From Neobacillus sp. DY30 (lineage in GTDB: Bacteria > Bacillota > Bacilli > Bacillales > Cytobacillaceae): a stretch of 64,000 nt of DNA. How positions within the stretch are numbered: the stretch's first letter is position 1; the number at the start of each line of letters is the position of its first letter. Location of the stretch: NCBI RefSeq assembly GCF_030123065.1, contig NZ_CP126093.1, positions 4,594,001-4,658,000 of the forward strand, written 5' to 3'. The notes below the pieces were generated by a model that had not been told where the DNA came from, did not search any database, and was given only the letters and a program-made list of their open reading frames with translations. The position numbers and the translations under genes are program-made. Below are positions 9,108 to 17,472 of the stretch, piece by piece.

Positions 9108-9398
9108 CTATGGGAGTGAAATTTGTTTCTTTTCTACCGATTCTTTGTAGAGTACAATCGTATTTCCAATAATTTGAACAATTTCTGCACCAGTTCCAGC
9201 AGCAAGTTCTTCTGCAACAACATCTTTGTCGTCTTCACAATTCTGCAAAACACTTATTTTAAAAAGCTCTCTTGCCTCTAACGCATCTGCTACTTGCTTT
9301 ATCATGTTTTCATTTACCCCGCCTTTTCCTACTTGAAAAATCGGGTCTAGATGGTGAGCTTTTGAACGTAAAAATCTTTTCTGTTTACCTGTTAACAT
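9108..9398 (-). CDS. yqeI: YhbY-family ribosome-associated RNA-binding protein (YqeI)
   Basis: A 96-residue CRS1-YhbY (CRM) domain protein, starting MLTGKQKRFLRSKAHHLDPI with the GxxG loop GKGG (about 24-27). E. coli YhbY binds pre-50S particles, so a role in large-subunit assembly is likely. It starts one base after the aroE stop and precedes nadD. Named by synteny with B. subtilis. Confidence 0.93.
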   Translation of the reverse strand: MLTGKQKRFLRSKAHHLDPIFQVGKGGVNENMIKQVADALEARELFKISVLQNCEDDKDVVAEELAAGTGAEIVQIIGNTIVLYKESVEKKQISLP

Positions 9399-9399
9399 T

Positions 9400-10230
9400 T
9401 CACGCCTCCAACTGTCTTAATACATTGTCTCTCATTCTTTTTACATCAGGGAAGATTCCTGTCCATTTCTCAAATGCAAGCGCACCTTGATAAACAAACA
9501 TTTCAACTCCATTTTGAACGGTTGCACCTTTTTGTCGTGCCTCTAACAAGAATTGTGTCTCTAGTGGGTTGTAAACAATATCACAAACCAAGGCCTGGTT
9601 ATTTAAATTTTTAAGACTAATGGGTGTTTCCGAAACATTTGGGTACATGCCTATCATTGTTGTTTGAATAACTACATCATATTCATTTAGATGAGCTTCT
9701 GCATCTTTTAACGATAATGGCTTAGAGTTTGATTCAAACGGGCATGCTTGGATTAATTCTTTTGCTTTCATTAGCGTTCGATTGGTAATATCAATTGCAA
9801 GAGGATTCATTTTTGCCATCGTAAAATAGATGGCCCTGGCAGCTCCTCCTGCTCCAATAACTAACACTTTCTTGTTAGAAAAGGACGAGATGTACGGTTC
9901 TAAACCTTTTATAAATCCGTATCCATCCGTATTATAGCCGACTAATTTCCCATTATCATTAACCACAGTATTTACTGCACCAATGCGCAGTGCCAATTCA
10001 TCAATATCATCTAGAAAAGGAATGATAGCACTTTTATGTGGGATTGTTACATTAAAACCCGCTATTCCAATCGCCTTTAACCCTTTAATTGCTATTTCCA
10101 AATCCTCTGGACTTACTTTAAAAGGATGATAATGGGCATCGATATTATTATTGGTTAAAACATCATTAAGCATGATTGGTGACATTGAGTGACCAATTGG
10201 GTCTCCCAAAACCGCAAAAAGTTTCTTCAC
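9400..10230 (-). CDS. aroE: Shikimate dehydrogenase
   Basis: AroE reduces 3-dehydroshikimate to shikimate with NADPH in the chorismate pathway. In 276 residues the substrate half shows GDPIGHSMSPIMLN and NVTIPHKSAI (with the catalytic Lys), and the cofactor half shows VIGAGGAARAIYFTM and TNRTLMKAKEL. ATG at 10230. It lies between yqeH and yqeI, the standard place in Bacillus. No defects seen. Confidence 0.96.
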   Translation of the reverse strand: MKKLFAVLGDPIGHSMSPIMLNDVLTNNNIDAHYHPFKVSPEDLEIAIKGLKAIGIAGFNVTIPHKSAIIPFLDDIDELALRIGAVNTVVNDNGKLVGYNTDGYGFIKGLEPYISSFSNKKVLVIGAGGAARAIYFTMAKMNPLAIDITNRTLMKAKELIQACPFESNSKPLSLKDAEAHLNEYDVVIQTTMIGMYPNVSETPISLKNLNNQALVCDIVYNPLETQFLLEARQKGATVQNGVEMFVYQGALAFEKWTGIFPDVKRMRDNVLRQLEA

Positions 10231-10258
10231 CTGTTTCCCCTCATTTCCCTTTACTAAA

Positions 10259-11368
10259 TTAAATTAAGGATTTTCGTGTCAGGGTTTGAACACCCTTTGG
10301 CACATATGCTGCTATCTTTACCCCCGGCTGGTTAACAGTGACCCAGCCAAGTCCAGAAAATACAACATCTGTTTTTGCTTCCTTAATCGTAAATTCTTGT
10401 CTCACTAGCTCTGGAAATGAATCCAATTCATCCTTTCGAGGCGGAGCCAGCAGTTCCCCAACATGGTTTCGATATAGTTCATCGGCATTATCTGTTTTGG
10501 TGCGATGAATGTTAATTTCATTTGAAACATGACAGACAAAAGAATTCCTTTCACCACTTATAAAATCAAATCGAGCTAATCCTCCAAAAAACAAGGTTTG
10601 TCCCGCATTTAATTGAAATACCTTTGGTTTTATCTCTTTTTTCGGAGTAATAATTTTTAAATCGCTTTTATCAACATAGTGTGCCATTTGATGATGATTA
10701 ATAATTCCAGGTGAATCAATCAAGGCCTTGCCATCCTCAAGCGGGATTTTAATGATGTCTAAAGTGGTGCCTGGAAAGTGTGATGTAGTAATAATATCGT
10801 CTTCACCGGTAACCTCTTTAATTATTCTATTTATAAAGGTAGATTTCCCTACATTTGTACATCCTACCACATAAACATCTTTTCCATTCCGCATTTCATC
10901 TATGGCAGCTGCCGTTTCTTTGATGAACTTACCTTTCTCAGCACTGACTAAATATACCTCTTCAGGTCTTAGTCCCAGCCCTTTTGATTCCTGTTTCATC
11001 CAATTAATCAATTTGTTATGTTTCACCGATTTCGGCAATAAGTCCACCTTGTTACCAACCAGGATAATCTTGTTATTACCGACAAATCGGTGTAATCCAG
11101 GCAGCCAACTTCCATTAAAGTCAAAAATATCAACAATCATTACAATTAATGCATCTGTCTGACCAATCCCATTTAAAATTTTCAAGAAGTCATCATCGGT
11201 TAAACTGACATCCTGAACCTCATTGTAATGTTTTAGACGAAAACATCGCTGGCAAATAATACTATCCTTTTCGAGTGCTGATGACGGTGCATATCCCAGC
11301 TCCGCAGGGTTTTCAGTCTGAACCTTTACACCGCACCCCATACACAAATATTGTTCTTGTTCACTCAC
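10259..11368 (-). CDS. yqeH: Ribosome biogenesis GTPase YqeH
   Basis: YqeH is a circularly permuted GTPase needed for 30S subunit assembly. The 369-residue protein starts with a treble-clef zinc finger (C9, C12, C39, C42). GTPase motifs come in permuted order: G4 VGNKVDLL, G5 VSAEKG, G1 GCTNVGKST, then G3 DSPG. A C-terminal RNA-interaction domain follows. It starts three bases after yqeG and begins MSEQEQYLCMGCG. Confidence 0.96.
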   Translation of the reverse strand: MSEQEQYLCMGCGVKVQTENPAELGYAPSSALEKDSIICQRCFRLKHYNEVQDVSLTDDDFLKILNGIGQTDALIVMIVDIFDFNGSWLPGLHRFVGNNKIILVGNKVDLLPKSVKHNKLINWMKQESKGLGLRPEEVYLVSAEKGKFIKETAAAIDEMRNGKDVYVVGCTNVGKSTFINRIIKEVTGEDDIITTSHFPGTTLDIIKIPLEDGKALIDSPGIINHHQMAHYVDKSDLKIITPKKEIKPKVFQLNAGQTLFFGGLARFDFISGERNSFVCHVSNEINIHRTKTDNADELYRNHVGELLAPPRKDELDSFPELVRQEFTIKEAKTDVVFSGLGWVTVNQPGVKIAAYVPKGVQTLTRKSLI

Positions 11369-11371
11369 ACT

Positions 11372-11887
11372 TTAGTCCTCCCATTGAATCATGCCTTTTT
11401 TTCTGAACCAATTCATAATTCTTCGTTCAGCAAAGCGGTTAAATCTTGTAAAAAAACCATCTGTTTTCGCAACAGGAACCACAAGTATTGTATGAAAACC
11501 GCTTCGATTTCCACCTAATACATCCGTTAATAATTGGTCCCCAATAACAACAGCTTCTTCCTTTTTAATTCCCATTTGAGATACCGCCTTATTAAATGCG
11601 CGGACCAATGGTTTACGTGCTTGAAAGATAAAAGGAATCTTTAATGGGTCGGAGAATTCCTTTACTCGCATTTCATTATTATTAGAAACAATTGTTACAA
11701 GTATATTGTGTTGTTTTATTTGTTCAAACCATTTTATGAGCTCAGGTGTGGCATTCGGCCGATCCCATTCCACAAGCGTATTATCCAAATCAGTAATGAT
11801 ACCCTTAATCCCTCTTTTTTTCAGGTCTTCCGGTTTAATATCTAATATGCTTTTTACATGCTCATCAGGTAAAAAAATCTTTAGCAC
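11372..11887 (-). CDS. yqeG: YqeG family HAD-IIIA phosphatase
   Basis: A 171-residue haloacid-dehalogenase phosphatase. Motif I is IITDLDNTLVEWDRP (about 34-48), motif II TIVSNN, and motif III/IV GDQLLTDVLGGNRSG. It belongs to the YqeG group (related to the mitochondrial phosphatidylglycerophosphate phosphatase family), but the substrate in Bacillus is not settled. It is the first gene of the yqeG-yqeH-aroE-yqeI-nadD-yqeK-rsfS-yqeM unit; all genes are tightly spaced or overlapping. Confidence 0.9.
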   Translation of the reverse strand: MLKIFLPDEHVKSILDIKPEDLKKRGIKGIITDLDNTLVEWDRPNATPELIKWFEQIKQHNILVTIVSNNNEMRVKEFSDPLKIPFIFQARKPLVRAFNKAVSQMGIKKEEAVVIGDQLLTDVLGGNRSGFHTILVVPVAKTDGFFTRFNRFAERRIMNWFRKKGMIQWED

Positions 11888-12088
11888 TAAGTTTACACCT
11901 CATTAATTCATCTGTTTATCTGTACCATCATAACCAATTTTAACCGTAGTATCAAAATAAAACTATTATATCCGTTATGTTTTATTATTTGTCAAAGTCC
12001 GACAATTTTTCAGTATTTATGAACGCTTTTTGTTGTAATTACTAAATATAAAAAATATTTTTCGACAAAATCTTAGCATTTCCACTCC

Positions 12089-12187
12089 TGTGGATAAAGT
12101 TATTAACATTATACCCATTGTTTCAGCCACTTTTATATACTTTATAAACAAATTAGTCACAAGTTATCCACTGCAAATTGTGAATAA
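12089..12187. promoter_or_regulatory. DnaA-box cluster upstream of sda
   Basis: One perfect DnaA box TGTGGATAA (12089-12097, reverse orientation), TTATCCACT (12164-12172, 8 of 9) and TGTGAATAA (12179-12187, 8 of 9), with weaker matches such as TTATAAACA (12142-12150). They lie 120-220 bp before sda. In B. subtilis DnaA activates sda from boxes in the same position, so this is very probably the same control. Confidence 0.75.
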
Positions 12188-12310
12188 TTGGAAAGGTTGT
12201 CCTATAGAAATTAATTTGGTAGATTTAGGGTACAGCAATTGAACCTACCATTTTATGCTTCAATTATACATTTTAGTACCATATATTTTTTTATGGAGGT
12301 GCATTCTGGC

Positions 12311-12451
12311 TTGCGTAAACTGTCAGATGAATTACTGCTTGAATCCTATTATAAAGCTAGAGAATTAAATTTAAGCCCTGAGTTTATACATCTAATTGAG
12401 ACGGAAATTCATCGTCGATCTCTATTCAACAAAATGAAAATTTCTTCTTAA
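12311..12451 (+). CDS. sda: Sporulation checkpoint protein Sda
   Basis: Sda is a 46-residue antikinase that binds KinA (and KinB) and stops the sporulation phosphorelay when replication is disturbed. The product MRKLSDELLLESYYKARELN forms the typical helical hairpin. I choose the TTG at 12311: GGAGGTG at 12295-12301 gives a nine-base spacing, and the family starts with MRKLSDELL. An in-frame ATG at 12293 overlaps that site. Preceded by DnaA boxes and followed by a terminator; a monocistronic gene. Confidence 0.94.
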   Translation: MRKLSDELLLESYYKARELNLSPEFIHLIETEIHRRSLFNKMKISS

Positions 12452-12466
12452 TAAGATAAACCATAT

Positions 12467-12492
12467 GCCCCTTGAGGGCTTTTTCTTTTTTA
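12467..12492 (+). terminator. Terminator of sda
   Basis: Short hairpin GCCC / GGGC (12467-12470 / 12476-12479) followed by a long T-rich run. Confidence 0.65.
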
Positions 12493-12493
12493 G

Positions 12494-12521
12494 AAAAAAG
12501 TACGGCACTGATTAAGTGCCG
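12494..12521 (-). terminator. Terminator of psd
   Basis: Perfect stem CGGCACT / AGTGCCG (12503-12509 / 12515-12521), followed on the minus strand by TACTTTTTT. The psd stop codon is inside the loop. Confidence 0.75.
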
Positions 12522-13309
12522 CGATTTTCGTTTACCAGGACTCCAATTCTTTCACCTATTCGAATATCCTTTGGTGTTTGGATAGAGGAATCTATCTGAA
12601 AAATTCCTTTTTCGAATAACAAAACGACAGTAGAACCGAAACTAAAATAAGCCATTTCCTCGCCTTTATTAAGAGTCATCCCTTTATGAGTTTTCTCTAT
12701 GGAATTTACAAACATCGCTCCTACTTTGACGATTGCAATATGCCCGCTTGGTGTATTTACTTCCGTTATCATTCGATAGTTTTTTGCTAACGTTCGGACC
12801 CCATACTTTAAACCCATTTTATTGACAGGATAGGATTTTGAGCCAAGTGTCCACTGTTTTACGATTGTCCCATCTACAGGACTATGAATCCGGTGGTAAT
12901 GACTAGGGCTTAAATAGAGCACCATATATGTACCATTTAAGTATTTTAAGGCTTCCTTATCATTTCCTAACATTTCTTGAATAGAATATGGCTTACCCTT
13001 AACCACCATTTCACTTGCTTCATTAATGGAGCCAATATCCTCAATCACTGCATCCACTGGACTTACTACTGAATTTTCATTTTTATCAACCATTCTCACT
13101 TCTCTTTTTAGCGTACGGATAAATAAATCGTGAAGTGTTTGATATTCATGCAGTGCTTTTTCCATTTCATCCTGATTTAATTTATAAATCTTTGCGAATG
13201 AAGGCACTACTAATCTGCTTAGCCGGGAGCGTGCAAATCGCCGTAAAATGACTGATGTCCATCTCCCATTAGTTAGCTCTATCATTAAACGATATACTTG
13301 CTTTAACAT
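12512..13309 (-). CDS. psd: Phosphatidylserine decarboxylase proenzyme
   Basis: Psd converts phosphatidylserine to phosphatidylethanolamine at the membrane. The 265-residue proenzyme has the conserved SPVDAVIEDIG, SPSHYHRIHSPVDG and the self-cleavage motif FGST, so chains separate at G225-S226 and Ser226 becomes the pyruvoyl group. It is divergent from pssA, which makes its substrate. In B. subtilis the two genes are in one operon elsewhere; here they are back to back next to sda, an arrangement I recall from other Bacillus groups. Confidence 0.95.
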   Translation of the reverse strand: MLKQVYRLMIELTNGRWTSVILRRFARSRLSRLVVPSFAKIYKLNQDEMEKALHEYQTLHDLFIRTLKREVRMVDKNENSVVSPVDAVIEDIGSINEASEMVVKGKPYSIQEMLGNDKEALKYLNGTYMVLYLSPSHYHRIHSPVDGTIVKQWTLGSKSYPVNKMGLKYGVRTLAKNYRMITEVNTPSGHIAIVKVGAMFVNSIEKTHKGMTLNKGEEMAYFSFGSTVVLLFEKGIFQIDSSIQTPKDIRIGERIGVLVNENRGT

Positions 13310-13438
13310 TACATGACCCCCAAAAAGTGTAAAAATACTCTTTACGAAATTGCTTAAAAAGCTTAAGATTAAATAAATAGAGTTAGGAAAATAAATAAAG
13401 TTCTCTTCCTGCTTGTTGAAAAGGAGTGGTGGAGCTAA

Positions 13439-13978
13439 ATGTTTTTATTAGATGTTTTTGATTCTACAATCAAGAAACTAAAGTCCCAAACTGCGAACGT
13501 TATTACATTAACAAATTTATCTTTTGGTGGTTTTGCGATCATTTTTGCGATGGAAGGGAATTTACGATTAAGCCTGCTTTTAATCTTCATTGCTGCCTTA
13601 GCTGATCGTTTTGATGGAATGGTTGCAAGAAGATTCAATATCGAGTCAGACTTAGGCAAACAATTGGATTCCATGAGTGATATTATATCATTTGGAGTGG
13701 CGCCAGCACTATTACTATATCAAGGAATTTTACATGAATTTGGCGGACCAGGTTCGTTCTTCACCGTTTTTTATATTGGTTGTGGTGCTTTTAGATTGGC
13801 ACGCTTTAATATCACTGAAAACAATGGGTATTTTACCGGTTTACCGATTACCGCAGCGGGCTGTTTGGCAACTTTAAGCTTTTTAGCCATTCCTTTTTTA
13901 CCAGCTCAGACCTTTTTATTCATTATCATCATTTTATCATTCCTTATGGTCAGTCCATTTAAACTTAGGAAAATGTAA
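13439..13978 (+). CDS. pssA: CDP-diacylglycerol-serine O-phosphatidyltransferase
   Basis: PssA makes phosphatidylserine from CDP-diacylglycerol and serine. The 179-residue membrane protein contains the complete CDP-alcohol phosphotransferase motif DG-x2-AR-x8-G-x3-D-x3-D (from DGMVARRFNIESDLGKQLDS, about 61-83). Several hydrophobic helices follow (GAFRLARFNI, LPITAAGCLATLSFLAIPFL). ATG at 13439 after AGGAGTGGTGGAG. Divergent partner of psd. Confidence 0.94.
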   Translation: MFLLDVFDSTIKKLKSQTANVITLTNLSFGGFAIIFAMEGNLRLSLLLIFIAALADRFDGMVARRFNIESDLGKQLDSMSDIISFGVAPALLLYQGILHEFGGPGSFFTVFYIGCGAFRLARFNITENNGYFTGLPITAAGCLATLSFLAIPFLPAQTFLFIIIILSFLMVSPFKLRKM

Positions 13979-13984
13979 CAACAA

Positions 13985-14017
13985 AGCCCAGCAGAGAGTC
14001 TGCTGGGCTCTATTTTT
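13985..14017. terminator. Bidirectional terminator between pssA and pepF
   Basis: Perfect 10-bp stem AGCCCAGCAG / CTGCTGGGCT (13985-13994 / 14000-14009) followed by a T-run; serves pssA and possibly convergent pepF. Confidence 0.85.
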
Positions 14018-15816
14018 TATTTATTTTCTGTTAATTGAAGGAATTCGTCTATATCATCAATACAGATTTTGACCGCCTTTTCCCAGAAATCTTTTTGGAC
14101 TAAATCGACTTGTAAATGCTTTGCAGCAAGATCTTCAACACTCATGGATGCGGTATCTCTTAATAAAGAAATATACTTTTCTTCGTATCCTGTACCTTCC
14201 TCTAGCGCCTGTGCGTAAATTCCAAGAGAGAACAAATAGCCAAATGTATACGGGAAATTATAAAACGGTACGCTCGTGATAAAGAAATGAAGCTTGGATG
14301 CCCAGAATAATGGATGATATTCATCTAAAGCTTCACAGTAAGCTTCCTTCTGAGCTTCTTCCATTAAATTATTTAACGTGTCAACCGATACCGGGCCACG
14401 CGTTCTTTCCTCATAAAAACGAGTTTCAAATAAAAAGCGTGCATGAATGTTCATCAACAGAGCAACGGTTCGTTGGATTTTATCATCCAGCAAAGCAAGT
14501 TTTTCTTCTTCGTCCTTAGCATTTTTTACAGCAGCATCTGCAACAATCATTTCCGCAAAAGTCGATGCCGTTTCAGCAACATTCATCGCATACCCGCGAT
14601 TCAGATAATGTACACCTTTCATAGCATAGGAATGAAATCCATGTCCCAGCTCGTGAGCCAGTGTTGAAACATTGGAAGGAGTACCTGAATAAGTCATAAA
14701 AATACGGGATTCTTCACTTTCAGGAAACCCTGTACAGAAACCACCTGGTGCCTTCCCTGGACGATCCTCTGCTTCAATCCATTGATTTTCAAATGCTTTT
14801 TTAGCAAAAGCAGCCATTTTTTCACCGAAAAGAGCAAAATTTTGCTCAATAAATTCTGCGCCTTCTTGGTAAGAAACCTTTGATTCCGTTTTTCCATATG
14901 GTGCATCTAAGTCAAACCAACTTAACTTTTCAAGTCCTAAAAGTTTCGCTTTACGATTTAAGTATTCAACAAGAGGCTGTTTATTTTCTGAAATCACAGC
15001 CCACATCGTTTCTAACGTTTCTTTCTTCATTCGATTAATACTTAATGGTTCTTTTAATACATCTTTCCAGCCACGTTTTTTATAAACATTTAAACGAAAA
15101 CCTGAAAGATGATTTAATGTTTTTGACAAATAATCAGCTTGTTCGTTCCAAGACTTTTCCCAACTTTTAAACACATCTTTGCGTACTTCCCTGTTTGAAC
15201 TTGAAAATCTATTTGCTGCCTGCCCGACTGATAGCTGTTTTACCTCACCGTTTTCCTCAACAGGGACTTTTATTTTACTAACAATAAGATCATACAATTG
15301 ACCCCAGCTATGATAGCCATCCACACCCAGCGCACTTATTAATGATTCTTCCTCAATTGAAAGCTTTTCTTTTGCCCGCTCGCGCCTTTCTGTTAACGAA
15401 AACGTCAACTCTTTTAGGTATTCATCCTCTAACACTTGTGCCCATACCTCATCATTGATTGATGATAATAGATTATCAAATGCACTAAGAGCAGATTGAA
15501 ATACCGCACTAAGCCCTGTTACTGTTGCTTCAAGTGCATACGCCTTTTTATCTTCTGTATTTTGAGCTTGGAGGCAGCCTACAAATGCTGCAGCTTGGCG
15601 AAGCTTTTTACCTGCTAGTTCAAAATCTGATAGTAGCTCCTTTAAATAAACCTTATCTTCTGTTTTATTAAGTGGTGTCCAGTTATGTACTTTTGTTTCA
15701 AAGTTTTCAATCAATTCCTTTGTTACCTTTAAGTGGGCTGCAAGTTCCGCTGAATCGCTTCCACCTTTAAAAAACACTTCAAGATTCCAAACATCTAAAT
15801 ATGTAACCGCTGTCAT
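14017..15816 (-). CDS. pepF: Oligoendopeptidase F (M3 metallopeptidase)
   Basis: PepF is a cytoplasmic zinc endopeptidase that cuts short peptides. The 599-residue protein has the M3 zinc motif HELGHGFHSYAMKG near residue 385 with the downstream ETASTFAEMIV glutamate ligand. The N-terminal part (about 110-190) is the M3 N-terminal helical domain. ATG at 15816. It appears as a single gene with terminators on both sides. Which peptides it cuts cannot be told. Confidence 0.94.
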   Translation of the reverse strand: MTAVTYLDVWNLEVFFKGGSDSAELAAHLKVTKELIENFETKVHNWTPLNKTEDKVYLKELLSDFELAGKKLRQAAAFVGCLQAQNTEDKKAYALEATVTGLSAVFQSALSAFDNLLSSINDEVWAQVLEDEYLKELTFSLTERRERAKEKLSIEEESLISALGVDGYHSWGQLYDLIVSKIKVPVEENGEVKQLSVGQAANRFSSSNREVRKDVFKSWEKSWNEQADYLSKTLNHLSGFRLNVYKKRGWKDVLKEPLSINRMKKETLETMWAVISENKQPLVEYLNRKAKLLGLEKLSWFDLDAPYGKTESKVSYQEGAEFIEQNFALFGEKMAAFAKKAFENQWIEAEDRPGKAPGGFCTGFPESEESRIFMTYSGTPSNVSTLAHELGHGFHSYAMKGVHYLNRGYAMNVAETASTFAEMIVADAAVKNAKDEEEKLALLDDKIQRTVALLMNIHARFLFETRFYEERTRGPVSVDTLNNLMEEAQKEAYCEALDEYHPLFWASKLHFFITSVPFYNFPYTFGYLFSLGIYAQALEEGTGYEEKYISLLRDTASMSVEDLAAKHLQVDLVQKDFWEKAVKICIDDIDEFLQLTENK

Positions 15817-15889
15817 GTTATTCCCCCTTCGTCTATGTACCTTTTCATTATAATATATTTTTTGAATAATTCTATTATTAGTGTTTACA

Positions 15890-15921
15890 TAAAAAATAGC
15901 TTGTGCTAAAAGTGCACAAGC
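15890..15921 (-). terminator. Terminator of the yjcZ-like gene
   Basis: Stem GCTTGTGC / GCACAAGC (15899-15906 / 15914-15921) followed on the minus strand by TATTTTTT. Confidence 0.8.
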
Positions 15922-15930
15922 ATCCTTGTC

Positions 15931-16092
15931 TTAACAGCAGGTTTTATAATACCACCAGCCGCCAAAGATGAGGACTAGTATTAATAATACGATAAATAGT
16001 GCGAACCATCCTCCCCCACCCGTTGTATAAGGAACCGGATAGACTGGATAAGGGGCTGAGCAGCAACAAGAATTTGGGTAACCATATGACAT
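15931..16092 (-). CDS. YjcZ-family sporulation peptide
   Basis: A 53-residue peptide that begins MSYGYPNSCCCSAPYPVYPV, continues with Gly4, and ends with a single membrane helix (about 29-50) and KTCC. Cys/Tyr/Pro-rich N-terminus plus a Trp-flanked helix with GGWW is typical of the YjcZ family of small spore proteins. The ATG follows AAAAGGGGG. It is alone between pepF and sigK, with its own terminator. Function unknown; spore coat or cortex membrane association is inferred from the family. Proximity to sigK fits mother-cell expression but is not proof. Confidence 0.85.
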   Translation of the reverse strand: MSYGYPNSCCCSAPYPVYPVPYTTGGGGWFALFIVLLILVLIFGGWWYYKTCC

Positions 16093-16203
16093 ATATATAC
16101 CCCCTTTTCCTTTTATAATAGGTTATGTCCCGTTTTTGTGCCATGTATAGGCATTAGCCGTTTTAACAAGAAAAAAGAGTCGGAATAATCTCCGGCTCTC
16201 ATT

Positions 16204-16920
16204 TTAGTTCTTTTTCTTACGCTCTTTTTCAGCACGATAAAATTCATGAAACATCTTCATTAATGCTCTTTTTTCAATCCTCGAAACATAACTTCTTGAA
16301 ATGCCTAATTCTTTGGCAATTTCTCGCTGTGTCTTTTCTTTTTGAAGGTCCAGACCAAAACGACCGACGATCACTTCCTTCTCCCTATCATCGAGGACAT
16401 CAATATATTTCCGAATTTTTTCTAGTTCCATGTTTAACTGGATTGTATCGATAACATCTTCTGATTCCGATTTAAGAACATCAATAAGCGAAATTTCATT
16501 CCCCTCTTTATCCTGTCCAATCGGATCATGCAAGGAGACATCCTTTTTTGTCTTCTTTAAAGCTCGCAGATGCATAAGAATCTCGTTTTCAATACATCTT
16601 GCTGCATACGTAGCCAGCTTTGTTCCTTTGCCTTCTGAATAACTCTCTATTGCTTTAATTAATCCAATCGTACCTATTGAAATTAAATCCTCTGAATCTT
16701 CCCCGGTATTTTCAAATTTTTTAACAATATGAGCTACAAGCCGTAAATTATGTTCAATTAACATATTACGAGCATGTGAGTCCCCTTCTGCCATTAACCG
16801 TAAATATTTCCTTTCATCTGCAGCAGATAGGGGCTGCGGAAAAGCATTGTTTTTTACATAAGAGACAAGAAATAAAAATTCCTTAATGAGATAACCTAGT
16901 GCTGTGAAAATGCCTGCCAT
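16204..16920 (-). CDS. sigK: RNA polymerase sporulation sigma factor SigK
   Basis: Sigma-K directs late mother-cell genes (coat, cortex, lysis). The 238-residue pro-protein has the membrane-associating pro-sequence (MAGIFTALGYLIKEFLFLVS) that SpoIVFB removes before YVKNNAFPQPLS, region 2 (NMLIEHNLRLVAHIVKKF, SIGTIGLIKAIESY), and a region 4 helix-turn-helix (TQREIAKELGISRSYVSRIE). The ATG at 16920 sits seven bases from GGGGGTG; an ATG six bases upstream is too near. Unlike B. subtilis 168, the gene is continuous with no skin element. Confidence 0.97.
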   Translation of the reverse strand: MAGIFTALGYLIKEFLFLVSYVKNNAFPQPLSAADERKYLRLMAEGDSHARNMLIEHNLRLVAHIVKKFENTGEDSEDLISIGTIGLIKAIESYSEGKGTKLATYAARCIENEILMHLRALKKTKKDVSLHDPIGQDKEGNEISLIDVLKSESEDVIDTIQLNMELEKIRKYIDVLDDREKEVIVGRFGLDLQKEKTQREIAKELGISRSYVSRIEKRALMKMFHEFYRAEKERKKKN

Positions 16921-17040
16921 GCACATACACCCCCGTGCTTTTTTGGGCTTTGCCTATAACTAATTCCTATGTAAGAAACAGGCAGAATGTGTCTGTCCAA
17001 GACATTTTATTTAAAAATAAAGCCTATTAGCATACACATG

Positions 17041-17080
17041 AAAAAAGCATTGACCTATTAAAAGATCAATGCCTTTTTTG
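17041..17080 (-). terminator. Terminator at the end of the micro-ORF array
   Basis: Stem GCATTGA / TCAATGC (17047-17053 / 17066-17072) with an A-run on one side and T-run on the other, so it can act on both strands. It directly follows the 25-residue ORF. Confidence 0.8.
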
Positions 17081-17158
17081 TTATTCTACGCTTAGTTCTG
17101 CTGATATTACACAGCTAATCGCCCCAGTTATGACCAAAGCCATTACGACCATGAACAT
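17081..17158 (-). CDS. Possible 25-residue membrane peptide
   Basis: MFMVVMALVITGAISCVISA followed by ELSVE: one hydrophobic helix covering almost the whole peptide. The ATG follows GGGGTGGGAAT, and a good terminator lies directly behind the stop codon. It is the last of six tiny minus-strand ORFs. I do not recognise a family. Ribosome site plus terminator make it more likely than chance, but no homology supports it. Confidence 0.5.
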   Translation of the reverse strand: MFMVVMALVITGAISCVISAELSVE

Positions 17159-17286
17159 ATTCCCACCCCTTTAGATAGACCCTATTATCTACTTCGAATT
17201 TATCATATTTTCACAGTGTCTATCTTTAGGGAATGTGAACATTCTGTTAACATTGTTTAGGACAATCATATACATTCTATATGAAA

Positions 17287-17349
17287 TCATTTTCGATTTT
17301 TCTTTTTTGTACTTATAAAAAGAAACAATAAAAAATTGTGTACTGGCAT
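17287..17349 (-). CDS. Candidate 20-residue peptide, YrzI-like start
   Basis: The peptide MPVHNFLLFLFISTKKKNRK has a strong AAGGAGGT ribosome site before its ATG. Its pattern (N-x-hydrophobic run-IS-T-KK) resembles the first 16 residues of the three YrzI paralogues upstream (MTLNIFFISITFKKHK), so it may be a shortened fourth copy. Alternatively it is a translated leader peptide. No independent support. Confidence 0.4.
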   Translation of the reverse strand: MPVHNFLLFLFISTKKKNRK

Positions 17350-17375
17350 TTTCAGCTACCTCCTTAATAGGCTAA

Positions 17376-17435
17376 CTAGGTGGTATCTTTCATACTCCAA
17401 AAGCTTGCTCCACGGTTTTGTAATAGATATATCAT
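17376..17435 (-). CDS. Candidate 19-residue peptide
   Basis: MIYLLQNRGASFWSMKDTT, preceded by AAGGTGGG about seven bases before the ATG. It lies between the third YrzI copy and the 20-residue ORF. I do not recognise it. The only support is the ribosome site and its place in a run of same-strand tiny ORFs. Confidence 0.3.
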   Translation of the reverse strand: MIYLLQNRGASFWSMKDTT

Positions 17436-17472
17436 AGTAAAACCCACCTTTCTGTTTTTTTATTGTTAAGCC

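Larger units (their letters stand above)
17159..17472. other. Stretch with two very short candidate ORFs
   Basis: No gene of ordinary length. On the minus strand it holds a 20-residue ORF (17287-17349) and a 19-residue ORF (17376-17435), each with a purine-rich ribosome site, listed separately. The rest is AT-rich with no clear promoter. Confidence 0.5.
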
